A stretch of 64,000 nt of DNA from Aquimarina algicola (GTDB lineage Bacteria; Bacteroidota; Bacteroidia; Flavobacteriales; Flavobacteriaceae), in contig NZ_VFWZ01000001.1 in the NCBI RefSeq assembly GCF_006443095.1, forward strand, positions 620,001-684,000, written 5' to 3'. Shown here one piece after another: positions 1-9,675 of this stretch; position 1 is the stretch's first letter, and every line of letters begins with the position of its first letter. A program made the translations under genes and the position numbers. The notes beneath the pieces were generated by a model that saw only the letters and a list, made by a program, of their open reading frames with translations, had not been told where the DNA came from and did not search any database.

Positions 1-2
1 AT

Positions 3-44
3 TACAATTTAGAGTTAGAAGAAATGCTTACTAAAGTTGATTGA
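3..44 (+). CDS. C-terminal end of a gene cut by the window edge
   Basis: The first bases read in frame to a TGA at 42-44 and give a 13-residue tail (YNLELEEMLTKVD). The tail is plausible for a plus-strand gene that enters from the left and converges on the minus-strand operon starting at 1037. Nothing about function can be said from so short a piece, and it could also be chance. Confidence 0.35.
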   Translation, partial: YNLELEEMLTKVD

Positions 45-59
45 TTTTTTTATAATAAC

Positions 60-1037
60 CTAAGAGCATTTTATCACAATTTTACCTTTTACATTTCTGT
101 TCATCACTTCTTCAAGAGCTATCGGCACTTGATGTAATTCATATATTTTGTGTATATGAGGTGTTAGTTTACCTTCTTCGTACCAATGAAGTAGTTCATT
201 TATGTTTTGTAAATTTTCTTTAGGAGATATCGAAGCAAAATTTCCCCAAAAAACTCCAATAATCGCACAACCTTTTAATAACGGGATATTCATTGGTATT
301 TTAGGGATATTTCCTGCTGCAAATCCAACAATAAGATATCTTCCTTGCCATGCTATACTTCGAAGTGCCATTTCTGTATATTTTCCTCCTACAGGATCAT
401 AAATAACATCAACTCCTTTACCCAAAGTAAGTTCTTTTACTGTAGATTTAAGATCTTGTGAAGTATAATTAATCACCTCATCCGCTCCATATTGTCTACA
501 AAGACTTAATTTTTCATTTGAAGATGCCGCTGCAATAACTTTGGCTCCCATTAATTTTGCTAATTCTACCGCAGCAAGACCTACTCCTCCTGAAGCCCCC
601 AAAACTAGTACAGTTTCACCTTTTTGTAGCTTTGCTCTATTTTTTAAGGCATGATAGGATGTTCCATAAGCAATCATAAGAGAGGCTGCTACAGTAAAGT
701 CCATAGCTTTAGGCTTTTTTATACAGGCTTTGGCAGAAACAACGACTTCTTCTGCATAACCGCCATACATTACAAATCCAAAGACCTCATCTCCCGGATG
801 TAAGTGAGTAACTCCCTCTCCTACTTCTTTGATGATACCTGCAATATCGCTTCCCGGAGTAAATGGCAACTCTGGTTTCAATTGATATAGTCCTTGAATA
901 ATCAAAGTATCTGGAAAATTAACCCCACAAGCTTTAACCGTAATGACTACTTCTCCTTTACCGGGTTTTGGGCTACTTACTTCTTCCAGAGTTAAACTTG
1001 ATGGTGGTCCAAATTGTTTGCAATGTATGGCTTTCAT
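60..1037 (-). CDS. NADPH:quinone oxidoreductase family protein (MDR)
   Basis: A 325-residue medium-chain dehydrogenase/reductase of the quinone oxidoreductase (zeta-crystallin) branch. The N-terminal GroES-like part carries a PGSDIAG motif at about residues 61-67. The Rossmann part has the LGASGGVG nucleotide loop at about 146-153. I see none of the cysteine clusters of zinc alcohol dehydrogenases, so it is probably the zinc-free NADPH-using type. It is the last gene of the minus-strand acyl-CoA operon, 12 bp after the next MDR gene. Its substrate is likely an enone or quinone, perhaps an enoyl-CoA; the exact reaction is inferred from family and neighbours only. Confidence 0.88.
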   Translation of the reverse strand: MKAIHCKQFGPPSSLTLEEVSSPKPGKGEVVITVKACGVNFPDTLIIQGLYQLKPELPFTPGSDIAGIIKEVGEGVTHLHPGDEVFGFVMYGGYAEEVVVSAKACIKKPKAMDFTVAASLMIAYGTSYHALKNRAKLQKGETVLVLGASGGVGLAAVELAKLMGAKVIAAASSNEKLSLCRQYGADEVINYTSQDLKSTVKELTLGKGVDVIYDPVGGKYTEMALRSIAWQGRYLIVGFAAGNIPKIPMNIPLLKGCAIIGVFWGNFASISPKENLQNINELLHWYEEGKLTPHIHKIYELHQVPIALEEVMNRNVKGKIVIKCS

Positions 1038-1049
1038 GACAAGAACTTT

Positions 1050-2057
1050 TTAGGATTCTTCTATTACTTTTAATACTAATTTGCCCATTTTCTCTCCAGA
1101 AAATAATCGTAAGAATGTTTCATGAAAGTTTTCGATCCCTTCATAGATATCTTCTTTACTTTTTAATTGACCTGTTGCGATCCATCCTCCCATTTCTTTA
1201 GCTGCTTTTCCATAATCTTTTGCATAATCCATCACTAGAATTCCTTGCATGGTTGCACGATTCAATAATAATGAGAGATAATTTGAAGGACCTTTTATAG
1301 CTTTTTTATTATTGTATTGAGAAATCGCACCACAAATTACAATACGAGCATTTAATCTAATTCTAGCTAAAGCTTCATCCAACATTTCTCCTCCTACATT
1401 ATCAAAATAAACGTCTATCCCTTTAGGACACTCACGCTGTAAAGCTTCTTTTAAATTTTCTGATTTGTAATCGATCGCACTATCAAACCCTAGTTCTTCT
1501 ACAATGTATTTACATTTCTTTTCTCCTCCGGCAATTCCTATTACTTTACAGCCTTTAATTTTTGCAATCTGTCCTACAACACTACCTACAGCACCTGCAG
1601 CACCAGAAATAAGCACCGTATCACCTTCTTTTATTTTTCCAGCATCTAGAATACCAAAATATGCTGTCATCCCCGGCATTCCTAATGTACTTATATATAA
1701 CGGTAAGGGTGCCAAATTTGGATCGACCACTCTCCAATCACTGGCACCTGTAGTTACGTACTGTTGTACTCCTCCCCAACCGGCAACAATATCCCCTTCT
1801 TTGTATATAGGGTGATGATTAGATTTAATTACTTTTCCTATTGATCCTGCCCTCATGACATCTCCTAATTGTACAGGTTCTATATAAGATTTTGTTTCAT
1901 TGATCCACCCACGCATTGCAGGGTCTAGAGAAACATAATGTTGTTGAATTAATACTTCTCCTTCTTTTGGTTCGGGTATAGGGTTATTTTGTAACTCCCA
2001 CGTATCTTCCTCAGGAAGCCCCTCTGGACGTTTCTTTAAAATAAGTTGCTTATTCAT
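1050..2057 (-). CDS. NADP-dependent oxidoreductase, PTGR/CurA-like MDR
   Basis: A 335-residue MDR of the leukotriene B4 12-hydroxydehydrogenase / prostaglandin reductase / CurA group. This group reduces the double bond of alpha,beta-unsaturated ketones and aldehydes with NADPH. The sequence shows the LDPAMRGW motif near residue 45, typical of the group, the SGAAGAVG cofactor loop at about 150-157 and the DVYFDNVGGE motif near 215. It is co-directional with the genes on either side, with 39 bp to the upstream SDR. In this operon it could handle unsaturated or lipid-derived carbonyl compounds. The family call is firm, the substrate is not. Confidence 0.88.
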   Translation of the reverse strand: MNKQLILKKRPEGLPEEDTWELQNNPIPEPKEGEVLIQQHYVSLDPAMRGWINETKSYIEPVQLGDVMRAGSIGKVIKSNHHPIYKEGDIVAGWGGVQQYVTTGASDWRVVDPNLAPLPLYISTLGMPGMTAYFGILDAGKIKEGDTVLISGAAGAVGSVVGQIAKIKGCKVIGIAGGEKKCKYIVEELGFDSAIDYKSENLKEALQRECPKGIDVYFDNVGGEMLDEALARIRLNARIVICGAISQYNNKKAIKGPSNYLSLLLNRATMQGILVMDYAKDYGKAAKEMGGWIATGQLKSKEDIYEGIENFHETFLRLFSGEKMGKLVLKVIEES

Positions 2058-2096
2058 TGTGTGTATATTTTAAATTGATTTTTGTATTTACGTTTT

Positions 2097-2852
2097 TTAA
2101 AGAGAAGTGCCTCCATCTAATGTGATGGTTTGGCCTGTTATAAATTTAGTAGTATCTGACGCTATCCAAACTACTGCCTCTGCAATTTCATCAGGATAAC
2201 CATATCTTTTCATCGGTATTACACTTTTAAGGCGTTGATCCATCTCAGAGTGTGTTGCAAGTAATTTATCTAGTAAAGGTGACTCTGTATAACCGGGACA
2301 AATTGCATTGACTCTAATATTTTTGGTCGCATATTCTAATGCTGCAGATTTAGTCATACCCACCACAGCAAATTTACTCGCACTATATGAAATATTATTT
2401 CTTGACGCTTTTAAACCGGCGAGAGAAGCTATGTTTACAATATTACCTTCTCCTTGTAAAAGCATTTGCTTAAGAGCTAATTGCATTCCATAAAAAACTC
2501 CAGTTTGATTTACAGCAATAACATTATGCCAATCTTCAAGGGTGTAATCTGCTGTTCGAACCACATTTTTAGGACCAACCCCTGCATTATTGACCATGAT
2601 ATCTAAGCGCCCATACACAGAAACTGTTTTAGAAATTAAATTTTCTATATCTTCATATTTAGTGACATCTGCAAGAATTAATGTAGCCTCTCCCTGATTG
2701 GCTTTAATTTCATTAATAGTATTTCGTGCTTTTTCTGCATTATAATCAGAAACTATAACCTTAGCGTTATGTTTTGCAAAATGTTTTGCTATTGCTGCTC
2801 CTATACCTGATCCTGCACCTGTAACAATTACTACTTTATCTTTGACTTGCAT
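2097..2852 (-). CDS. SDR family oxidoreductase
   Basis: A classical short-chain dehydrogenase of 251 residues. It has the TGAGSGIG cofactor loop at 11-18, NNAG at 88-91, catalytic Ser143 and the YSASK motif with Tyr156 and Lys160. An Asp after the second beta strand (VSDYN) suggests preference for NAD(H). It ends with the usual GQTITLDGG C-terminal motif. Position inside a set of acyl-CoA dehydrogenases suggests it oxidises a hydroxyacyl or alcohol intermediate. It is one of two SDRs in the operon; the other is at 5961-6737. Confidence 0.9.
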   Translation of the reverse strand: MQVKDKVVIVTGAGSGIGAAIAKHFAKHNAKVIVSDYNAEKARNTINEIKANQGEATLILADVTKYEDIENLISKTVSVYGRLDIMVNNAGVGPKNVVRTADYTLEDWHNVIAVNQTGVFYGMQLALKQMLLQGEGNIVNIASLAGLKASRNNISYSASKFAVVGMTKSAALEYATKNIRVNAICPGYTESPLLDKLLATHSEMDQRLKSVIPMKRYGYPDEIAEAVVWIASDTTKFITGQTITLDGGTSL

Positions 2853-2888
2853 AGTATATTATTTTTATAAAATTATATAAGAACTTAT

Positions 2889-3524
2889 TTATAATTTAAT
2901 CTCTGTAAAACCACTGTATTTTTCTACAATTTCAGGATAATGTTCTTTCATATTATTAAAAATAAATCCAAGTGGAACATCATCAAAATGACCATAATCC
3001 TCGAGATATTCCATAAAAACACTTCCTTCTTTATTAAATTCCTGAAACATAGAATCTTGTTCTCCATCAAATTCTAAAGGCTCTACATTACATTTCTCAC
3101 ACAATTCTTTATTGAATGCCGGAGAAGCTTTAAGCCATTTATCATTTAAAAAGATATTAACCATACCGTGAGGGGTCAGCTCATTTGTTCCGAATTTTTC
3201 GATTAATCGTTCTACACCAATATGATTTTTTACTTTAGCTAGATGTATTCTTGCCGGAATTCCTAATCCTCTTAAACAAGCTATTAATAAAATAGATTTG
3301 TCTATACAGTGCCCACTATTTTTCTCTGCAATTACACTTGCTTTATAGCCTTCTTTGGTCAAATGAATAAGATATGGATCATATCTCCACAGATCCCTGA
3401 TTTTTAAGTACAATTGCTTAGCCTTTTCTTTTTGGGTTAGTGTGCTTTCTTTTAAGTCTTTTATTATATTTTGAATACTTTCAGTATTGTAATCAAAATA
3501 ATAAGTTTCTTCTAAATATTTCAT
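2889..3524 (-). CDS. Transglutaminase-like domain protein
   Basis: The protein contains a transglutaminase-like core. The SGHCIDKS segment holds the presumed catalytic Cys, followed by the ACLRGLGIPAR segment typical of the fold, and a HGMVN segment supplies the His. The longest frame opens with TTG at 3557; I prefer ATG at 3524 (MKYLEETYYFDY), since relatives as I recall them start at this point. There is no signal peptide, so it is cytoplasmic. Many bacterial members act as proteases or amidases rather than cross-linkers. It lies in the catabolic operon between an SDR gene and the APH-like kinase, and its role there is not clear. Confidence 0.75.
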   Translation of the reverse strand: MKYLEETYYFDYNTESIQNIIKDLKESTLTQKEKAKQLYLKIRDLWRYDPYLIHLTKEGYKASVIAEKNSGHCIDKSILLIACLRGLGIPARIHLAKVKNHIGVERLIEKFGTNELTPHGMVNIFLNDKWLKASPAFNKELCEKCNVEPLEFDGEQDSMFQEFNKEGSVFMEYLEDYGHFDDVPLGFIFNNMKEHYPEIVEKYSGFTEIKL

Positions 3525-3576
3525 ATCTCTAGTATCTTGTATTCCTTTGGCTATCAAAAAGTGATATTATTTCTTA

Positions 3577-4629
3577 TTAATCGATTTTTTTTGTTTGTAT
3601 GGCTTGGTAGGCTAAATTACAAAGTAACTCTGCTGCTTTATTCAGTTTTGAAAATCTAGGATCGGTTGTGAGTCCTTTATGATAACGATAGTAGATTTGC
3701 TGTGCAATAACTGCTATCTTAAACAAGCCAAAGGCGTAATAGAAAATCAAATTTTGTATTTCTCTTCCACTCTTCCGGGTATATAATTCTACGATCTCAC
3801 TCCTACTCGGGTTTCCTTTAAAACTTGTTGGTGATGGAATCCCTTGTTGTACAAAAGCATGATCTGTACTCATTGTCCAGTATCCTAAAGATGTCCCCAA
3901 ATCCATTAAAGGATCTCCTAAAGTTGCCATTTCCCAATCTAATACTGCCGTTACTTCTTGCCATGTATTGTCTTTAAAAACGATATTATCATATTTAAAA
4001 TCATTATGAATCAAACTATGGTTATATGTTACAGGTTGGTTCTCTTCCATCCATTTCATTACTTTTTTTGACGCAGGAATATCTTCTGTAGCGGCTTTGA
4101 GATATTGTTTGCTCCAATTTACTACCTGACGTTGCACATAACCCTCTGGTTTTCCCAAATTTTCTAGTCCTGCTTCACGGTAATCTATGGCGTGTAAGGT
4201 CACAAAAGTATCTAGCCATGTATTTGCTATGGTTTTAAAATCATTTTCATTAAGGTTTCTTTGTTTTGCTTCTTGTATTGTGAGAATAATCCCGTCTACT
4301 TTTTCCATGATGTAAAATGGACAACCTAGTATTGTATCATCTTCTGTAAACGTATACATTTTTGGCACTTGAGAAAAAGAATTGTAAATCTTTGATTGTA
4401 CATTAAATTCTCTGCTCATATCGTGCCCACGCTTTATTGCTCCAAAAGGAGGGCGCCGTAACACATATTCTTTATTTTCGAGCTGCAAAAGGTAGGTAAG
4501 GTTAGAATATCCATGTGTAAATTGTGTGACTTGCCATTCGCTTTTGGAATCAGTAATTAATCCTTTATCAAATAAGAATTTTTTTAAAGCCTCTTCCCTT
4601 AATTCTTCACCTTTTCTAACGGTTTGCAT
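3577..4629 (-). CDS. Phosphotransferase family protein, ACAD10/11 N-domain-like kinase
   Basis: A 350-residue protein of the APH/ChoK kinase fold. The Brenner-type catalytic motif appears as LIHNDFKYDNIVF (about 205-217) and the metal-binding Asp as VLDWEMATLGDP (about 228-239). YVLRRPPFG near residue 55 resembles the kinase half of animal ACAD10/ACAD11. In those proteins, and in the Pseudomonas LvaA/LvaC pair, such a kinase phosphorylates the 4-hydroxyl of a 4-hydroxyacyl-CoA so that a dehydrogenase-fold partner can remove the phosphate. The next gene downstream in the window, 4657-5874, encodes just such a partner, 27 bp away. The 4-hydroxyacyl-CoA role is inferred from this pairing. Confidence 0.87.
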   Translation of the reverse strand: MQTVRKGEELREEALKKFLFDKGLITDSKSEWQVTQFTHGYSNLTYLLQLENKEYVLRRPPFGAIKRGHDMSREFNVQSKIYNSFSQVPKMYTFTEDDTILGCPFYIMEKVDGIILTIQEAKQRNLNENDFKTIANTWLDTFVTLHAIDYREAGLENLGKPEGYVQRQVVNWSKQYLKAATEDIPASKKVMKWMEENQPVTYNHSLIHNDFKYDNIVFKDNTWQEVTAVLDWEMATLGDPLMDLGTSLGYWTMSTDHAFVQQGIPSPTSFKGNPSRSEIVELYTRKSGREIQNLIFYYAFGLFKIAVIAQQIYYRYHKGLTTDPRFSKLNKAAELLCNLAYQAIQTKKID

Positions 4630-4656
4630 AATGTTCTAATTAATTATATATCTTAT

Positions 4657-5874
4657 TTATTGCTGAGAATACTTATTGATAATGCTTTTTCCTAATTGAT
4701 ACATATGTACCTCATCAGGGCCATCTGCTAACCTGAGTATTCTTGCAGCTGCAAAAAAATGAGCCAGTGGTATATCAGAACCTACACCTTTTCCTCCAAA
4801 AATCTGAATAGCCCTATCAATAACTTTTAATGCCATATTTGGAGCTACAATCTTTATCATAGCAATCACATCTTTTGCCACTTTATTACCTTGTTTATCC
4901 ATTTTGTCTGCTGCAGAAAGGGTTAATAACCTTGCTTGTTGTATTTCACATTGTGATAGTGCTATTTCTTGTCGAATACTACTAAAATCTTTAAAAGACT
5001 TTCCAAAAGCTACACGTTCTGAGGCTCGTCGCGCCATCAATTCTAATGATCGCTGTGCCATACCAATTAAACGCATACAATGATGAATACGACCTGGTCC
5101 TAATCGACCTTGTGCAATCTCAAATCCCCTACCTTCTCCTAGTATTAAATTTTCTTTTGGAACCTCTACATTATCCAACACAATTTCTGCGTGTCCTTCG
5201 GGAGAATCAAAAAAACCAAAAACAGACAAAGGCCTTATTATTTTTACTCCTGGAGTATCCATAGGAACTAATATCATGCTTTGCTGTTGATGTCTAGCTG
5301 CATCAGGATTTGTTTTGCCCATTATTATGGCAATTTTGCAATGAGGGTCCATACCTCCCGATGACCACCATTTTCTACCGTTGATTACATAGTTATCGCC
5401 TTTTTTGACTATCGATGTTTCTATATTTGTTGCATCAGAAGAAGCTACTTGTGGCTCTGTCATCAAAAAAGCTGATCGAATGTCTCCCTCTAATAAAGGG
5501 GTTAACCATTGTTTTTTTTGCTCATCAGAACCATATTTTGCCAATACTTCCATATTACCGGTATCGGGAGCATTACAATTAAACACCTCTGAAGCCCATA
5601 GTGTTCTACCCATAATTTCTGCTAGAGGAGCATATTCAAGGTTTGTTAACCCTGGACTTATCGACCCATAACTTTTTGGTAAAAAGAGGTTCCACAAGCC
5701 TTTTTTTTTAGCTTTTTCTTTTAAATCACTCATCCCGGGCCAACGTTGCCAACGATGTTGAGGATCATAATTGAATCGATTCACTTCTTCTTCTATTGGC
5801 AATATGTTCTTTTCAAAAAATATATTGAGTTGCTCTTGAAGCGCAATTACTTTTTCTGAATATTCAAAATTCAT
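4657..5874 (-). CDS. Acyl-CoA dehydrogenase, ACAD10/11 type
   Basis: A 405-residue acyl-CoA dehydrogenase. Its sequence follows the dehydrogenase half of ACAD11 closely: [13 protein letters not shown] near 100, [13 protein letters not shown] near 138, [11 protein letters not shown] near 164, [19 protein letters not shown] near 248 and [10 protein letters not shown] near the C-terminus. The family uses FAD. In ACAD10/11 and LvaC the fold serves to eliminate phosphate from 4-phosphoacyl-CoA, giving an enoyl-CoA. The kinase that would supply that substrate is the adjacent upstream gene. It could instead be an ordinary dehydrogenase for branched substrates; the family placement itself is strong. 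Confidence 0.9.
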   Translation of the reverse strand: MNFEYSEKVIALQEQLNIFFEKNILPIEEEVNRFNYDPQHRWQRWPGMSDLKEKAKKKGLWNLFLPKSYGSISPGLTNLEYAPLAEIMGRTLWASEVFNCNAPDTGNMEVLAKYGSDEQKKQWLTPLLEGDIRSAFLMTEPQVASSDATNIETSIVKKGDNYVINGRKWWSSGGMDPHCKIAIIMGKTNPDAARHQQQSMILVPMDTPGVKIIRPLSVFGFFDSPEGHAEIVLDNVEVPKENLILGEGRGFEIAQGRLGPGRIHHCMRLIGMAQRSLELMARRASERVAFGKSFKDFSSIRQEIALSQCEIQQARLLTLSAADKMDKQGNKVAKDVIAMIKIVAPNMALKVIDRAIQIFGGKGVGSDIPLAHFFAAARILRLADGPDEVHMYQLGKSIINKYSQQ

Positions 5875-5960
5875 TATTTCTATCTATTGAAAGTCATTAG
5901 TTCATAAAAAATGGTCTTGTCGTATCATGATATCTTTTGACAGTTTTTAATCTCGTCTGA

Positions 5961-6737
5961 TTATCCTGCAATCATATAGCCTCCGTCTGCGTTGTAAACA
6001 CTACCTGTGATATATGCGCCAGCATCAGAAGCAAGTAAACATGCAATACCAGCCATTTCATCCGGCATTCCCATTCTGGATGTTGGTAACGTATTCTCTA
6101 ATTTTTGTAATAGTTTTGGGTTTTGCCATAAAGCAGCACTAAATTTTGTTTTAATTAAACCCGGACACACTACATTAGCTCTTATACCATATTGCCCCCA
6201 TTCTTTTGCCTGATTTTTTGTTAGCATCACCAACGCTGCTTTACTAGTACTATATAAGCCTAATCCGGCTCCGGGATGCAATGCTTCTACAGAAGCTATA
6301 TTAATAATACTTCCTCCTTTTCTATCTTTCATAGAAGGCAATACCAAATTAGATAACATCCAGGGTGCTTTTACATTAATATCCATGATTTTATCAAAAA
6401 CGGTTTCTTCTGCATTTTCAATAGGTCCGTATACAGGGTTAATCGCAGCATTATTGACCAAAATATCTATCCCGCCAAAGTGATTAATCGTTTTGTCTAC
6501 CAAATTTTTACGCTCCTCTGCGTTTCCAATATGACATGCAATGCCAATTGCTGTTAATCCTTCTTTCTTAAACTCACTTACAACTGCATCTACACTGTCT
6601 TGGTTTCTACTGCTTATTACTACGTTTGCTCCTTGTTCTGCCAGTCCTTTAGCTATTGATTTTCCTATTCCTTTGCTTGATCCGGTTATAATAGCTGTTC
6701 TATCTTTGAGATCAAAAGATGATTGTATTTGATTCAT
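5961..6737 (-). CDS. SDR family oxidoreductase
   Basis: A 258-residue classical short-chain dehydrogenase. TGSSKGIG at 18-25 binds the cofactor, NNAA replaces NNAG at 95-98, and Ser149, Tyr162 and Lys166 (YSTSK) make up the active site. SSRN after the second strand suggests NADP(H). It lies between the two acyl-CoA dehydrogenases, so an oxidation or reduction of a hydroxyacyl/ketoacyl intermediate is likely. The 86 bp gap to the gene at 4657-5874 is the longest inside the operon. Confidence 0.9.
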   Translation of the reverse strand: MNQIQSSFDLKDRTAIITGSSKGIGKSIAKGLAEQGANVVISSRNQDSVDAVVSEFKKEGLTAIGIACHIGNAEERKNLVDKTINHFGGIDILVNNAAINPVYGPIENAEETVFDKIMDINVKAPWMLSNLVLPSMKDRKGGSIINIASVEALHPGAGLGLYSTSKAALVMLTKNQAKEWGQYGIRANVVCPGLIKTKFSAALWQNPKLLQKLENTLPTSRMGMPDEMAGIACLLASDAGAYITGSVYNADGGYMIAG

Positions 6738-6772
6738 TGTTATAATTAGAATATGTGTTTTAATGAAATAGA

Positions 6773-8587
6773 TTATGAATTGAAGATTGTTTCATCTTCT
6801 GTGATCGTCAAAACTTCTTCATTCATGAGTATTTCTGCGAGTCCGTTAGTCTTTGGCAGTTCATATTTATAATAAAATTTCATGGTATGAATTTTACTTT
6901 CATAGAAGTCTTCAGAATATTTCTTTTGGTTTGTTAACAATGCATTTTTGGCATCACAAGCGATATCTAACCAAATCCAAGAAATTGTTATCGTGCTCAA
7001 AAACTCCATAAAAGGTGTAGCATCAGATAAAAATCGTTCATAATCTCCTTTTTGAGCAAAACTTAATAAGTGATGAATTACTTTTTGCGCTAATTCTAAT
7101 TTTTGACCAAGTTTGAGCGCATAATGTTTTAAACTTTCAAATTTTGAAGCTTGATCTATCGTCTGTATCATTTCTTTGGTAAGTAATTCTAAAGCCTTTC
7201 CATTTTTCATGATTAGTTTTCTACCCAATAAATCTTGAGATTGTATCCCTGTAGTTCCTTCATAAATAGGGTAAATACGAATGTCTCTATAATATTGTTG
7301 AAGTATGTAATCTGAACAAAATCCATATCCTCCTAATACTTGTAGACCATTTGAGATAGATTGCACACCCATTTCTGAAGGATATGTTTTTACCATGGGG
7401 ATTATCAATTCTAATAACAGTGCATATTTTTCTTTCTCTTCTTTACTTTGAAGGGTTTCTTTAAGATCATAATATTTTGAAGCCAAAAGTACTAGGCTTA
7501 AGGAACCTTCTGCAACTGCTTTTTGTAACAATAGCATTCTACGTACATCCGGATGATGTATAATCAATGTTTGATCTTGTTCAACTTCTTTTTTACCTGT
7601 TTTGGTTAGTTTTCTCCCTTGTGGTCGTTCTTTTGCATATTGCAAAGAGGCTTGATACGCAGCCGTGGTAATTGCAGCTGCTCCTCTCCCTACAGCTATA
7701 CGAGCACCATTCATCATCATAAACATATAGTTTAACCCTTGATTTTCTTCTCCAACAAGCCAACCATAACAATCGTCTTGATCGCCAAATCCTAAATGTG
7801 TAGTACAGTATCCTCGTTGACCCATTTTTTGAAAATCTGCTACCGTAGTTACATCATTAGGCATTAACTGTCCTTTTTCATCCAGTCTCTTTTTGGGGAC
7901 TATAAATAGTGAAATCCCTTTTGTACCTTTAGGAGCTCCTTCTATACGGGCTAATACTAGATGCACTACATTTTCTACATGTTGGTGATCTCCACCAGAT
8001 ATAAATATTTTTTGACCAGAAATTTTATAATACCCTTCTTCTATAGGTATGGCTTTGGTAATCACATCAGAAAGTGAGCTCCCCGCTTGTGGCTCTGTCA
8101 AACACATGGTACCTCCCCACTGTCCGGATAACATATTGGGCACATAAATATCATTGAGTTTTTTATTTGCAAAATGTACAATTAATTCTGCTGCTCCCAT
8201 TGTTAAACCAATGTATCCAGGTAAATTATTATTTGCTGCTTCTTGAATAAAAAAAGCAGCGCTATATGCCATCATAGGCAATTGCAAGCCTCCTTGTTCA
8301 TAATCAAATGTAGCAGAGATCAAGCCCATCTCCCCTCCTTTACGCATCATTATACCGACTTGATCATGAGTAATGACTTCTCCATCTTTATGATATGCCG
8401 GATACTCGTCCATTTCTTTAAAATAAGGAAACAGCTCTCTATCACTAAATTCTTTTACAGAATCTAAAAACATATTTATTGATTCTTCATCATGGTCTTT
8501 AAAACGATCTTGTTGTATCACATCTTTTAATCCATGAACATCGTATAAAAGGTATTTAAGTGTATCTACATCAACATATTCTGCCAT
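6773..8587 (-). CDS. Acyl-CoA dehydrogenase, long DmdC/FadE5-like form
   Basis: A 604-residue acyl-CoA dehydrogenase, about 200 residues longer than the common form because of a C-terminal extension. This matches the group that includes 3-methylmercaptopropionyl-CoA dehydrogenase (DmdC) and FadE5. Visible motifs are MCLTEPQAGSSLSD near 155, KIFISGGDH near 190, a GARIAVGRGA segment near 290 and YEGTTGIQSQDLLGRK near 435, which closes the FAD site. It is the first gene of the operon. DmdC function proper cannot be claimed, since the family covers many acyl-CoA substrates. The 263 bp upstream of it should hold the operon promoter; I found no clean match to the consensus. Confidence 0.9.
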   Translation of the reverse strand: MAEYVDVDTLKYLLYDVHGLKDVIQQDRFKDHDEESINMFLDSVKEFSDRELFPYFKEMDEYPAYHKDGEVITHDQVGIMMRKGGEMGLISATFDYEQGGLQLPMMAYSAAFFIQEAANNNLPGYIGLTMGAAELIVHFANKKLNDIYVPNMLSGQWGGTMCLTEPQAGSSLSDVITKAIPIEEGYYKISGQKIFISGGDHQHVENVVHLVLARIEGAPKGTKGISLFIVPKKRLDEKGQLMPNDVTTVADFQKMGQRGYCTTHLGFGDQDDCYGWLVGEENQGLNYMFMMMNGARIAVGRGAAAITTAAYQASLQYAKERPQGRKLTKTGKKEVEQDQTLIIHHPDVRRMLLLQKAVAEGSLSLVLLASKYYDLKETLQSKEEKEKYALLLELIIPMVKTYPSEMGVQSISNGLQVLGGYGFCSDYILQQYYRDIRIYPIYEGTTGIQSQDLLGRKLIMKNGKALELLTKEMIQTIDQASKFESLKHYALKLGQKLELAQKVIHHLLSFAQKGDYERFLSDATPFMEFLSTITISWIWLDIACDAKNALLTNQKKYSEDFYESKIHTMKFYYKYELPKTNGLAEILMNEEVLTITEDETIFNS

Positions 8588-8850
8588 TGTGTGAAGTTTT
8601 AGAGTTTATTACATATAAAGATTACGTAATAAATTTCGTGAATATTTGATGATTTCTCATTAAACTAGTTTAATAAGTGGTATTTTTTAGGTTTAATTAA
8701 CTTTTACAATAAAAATTATATGCTAAGCATTGATATAATAACAATCAGACAAAAACCTATCAATTAAAGATTAAAGCTATAGGAAACATTTATGTTTATG
8801 GTTCAACTAAAAATGTGTTGAATAAGTTATGATTAAAAGCAAGTAAAAGA

Positions 8851-9423
8851 TTATACTTGACTCAAGCGTTTTCTAATCTTTGAAAGCCCTACAGGGGTGA
8901 GCCCTAAGTAAGACGCTATTAAATACTGAGGTACTCTCTGAAATAGATCCGGACGCTTTTCTAATAATTGTAAATATCTTTCTTGGTTAGAGAGACTACG
9001 TAATTCATTGATTCGTCTAAAATTATTTACAAATGCTCTTTGCATTGAAAGTCTTCCAAATCGTTCAAATTCATGAGAATAGTCAAAAATCTTTTGTTGA
9101 TCTTCTTTTGATATAGCATATACTTTTAGATCTTCTAAAACTTCTAAATACGCATTTGAAGGGATTTCTTCTATATATGCATATAAATCAGTAAAAAAAT
9201 ATCCTTCGGTAAAGAGTTCCATCACCTGAGTTTTGCCATCTTCTATCGTGTAGTATGAAACACAGCCATTACTTATAAAATAAAAGGTATCGATATACTC
9301 ATTTGGTTTTAAAAGAAAAGTTCCTTTTTTAAAGGATTCTTCCTTAAAAAACTGTAATCCAAAATCAATATCAACATTATTTATACTTATAAATGATAAT
9401 ATAGTATCTTTTAAGTCATTCAA
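8851..9423 (-). CDS. Crp/Fnr family transcriptional regulator
   Basis: A cyclic-nucleotide-binding-fold regulator of about 190 residues. The beta-roll region runs through KGTFLLKPNEYIDTFYFI and a C-terminal winged helix holds VPQYLIASYLGLTPVGLSKI, the usual recognition helix. No ATG is available near the start; the longest frame opens with TTG at 9453, and TTG at 9423 (MNDLKDTILSF) gives a start more like relatives. It lies just upstream of the acyl-CoA operon on the same strand, with 263 bp between, so it may regulate that operon. That link is inference from position. Confidence 0.85.
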   Translation of the reverse strand: MNDLKDTILSFISINNVDIDFGLQFFKEESFKKGTFLLKPNEYIDTFYFISNGCVSYYTIEDGKTQVMELFTEGYFFTDLYAYIEEIPSNAYLEVLEDLKVYAISKEDQQKIFDYSHEFERFGRLSMQRAFVNNFRRINELRSLSNQERYLQLLEKRPDLFQRVPQYLIASYLGLTPVGLSKIRKRLSQV

Positions 9424-9675
9424 AATCCAAACGCATTTAATACGAAAAAACAAAATATTTAAGACTCTTCAAAACTATTAATCAATTCTAATATAATACG
9501 TATCTTTAAGTAATGTACGTATCAAATTTCGAGTTTTTTTCTTGATATTCAATCATTTTTATACTTCAAAATTGTTAAAACTTAACAATTGTTTGTAGCT
9601 TTAAAGAACCTAAAAATGCTTAACCAACATTAAAAAATAAAAAAACTACAAAGTATTGAACTAATATTACGTTTT

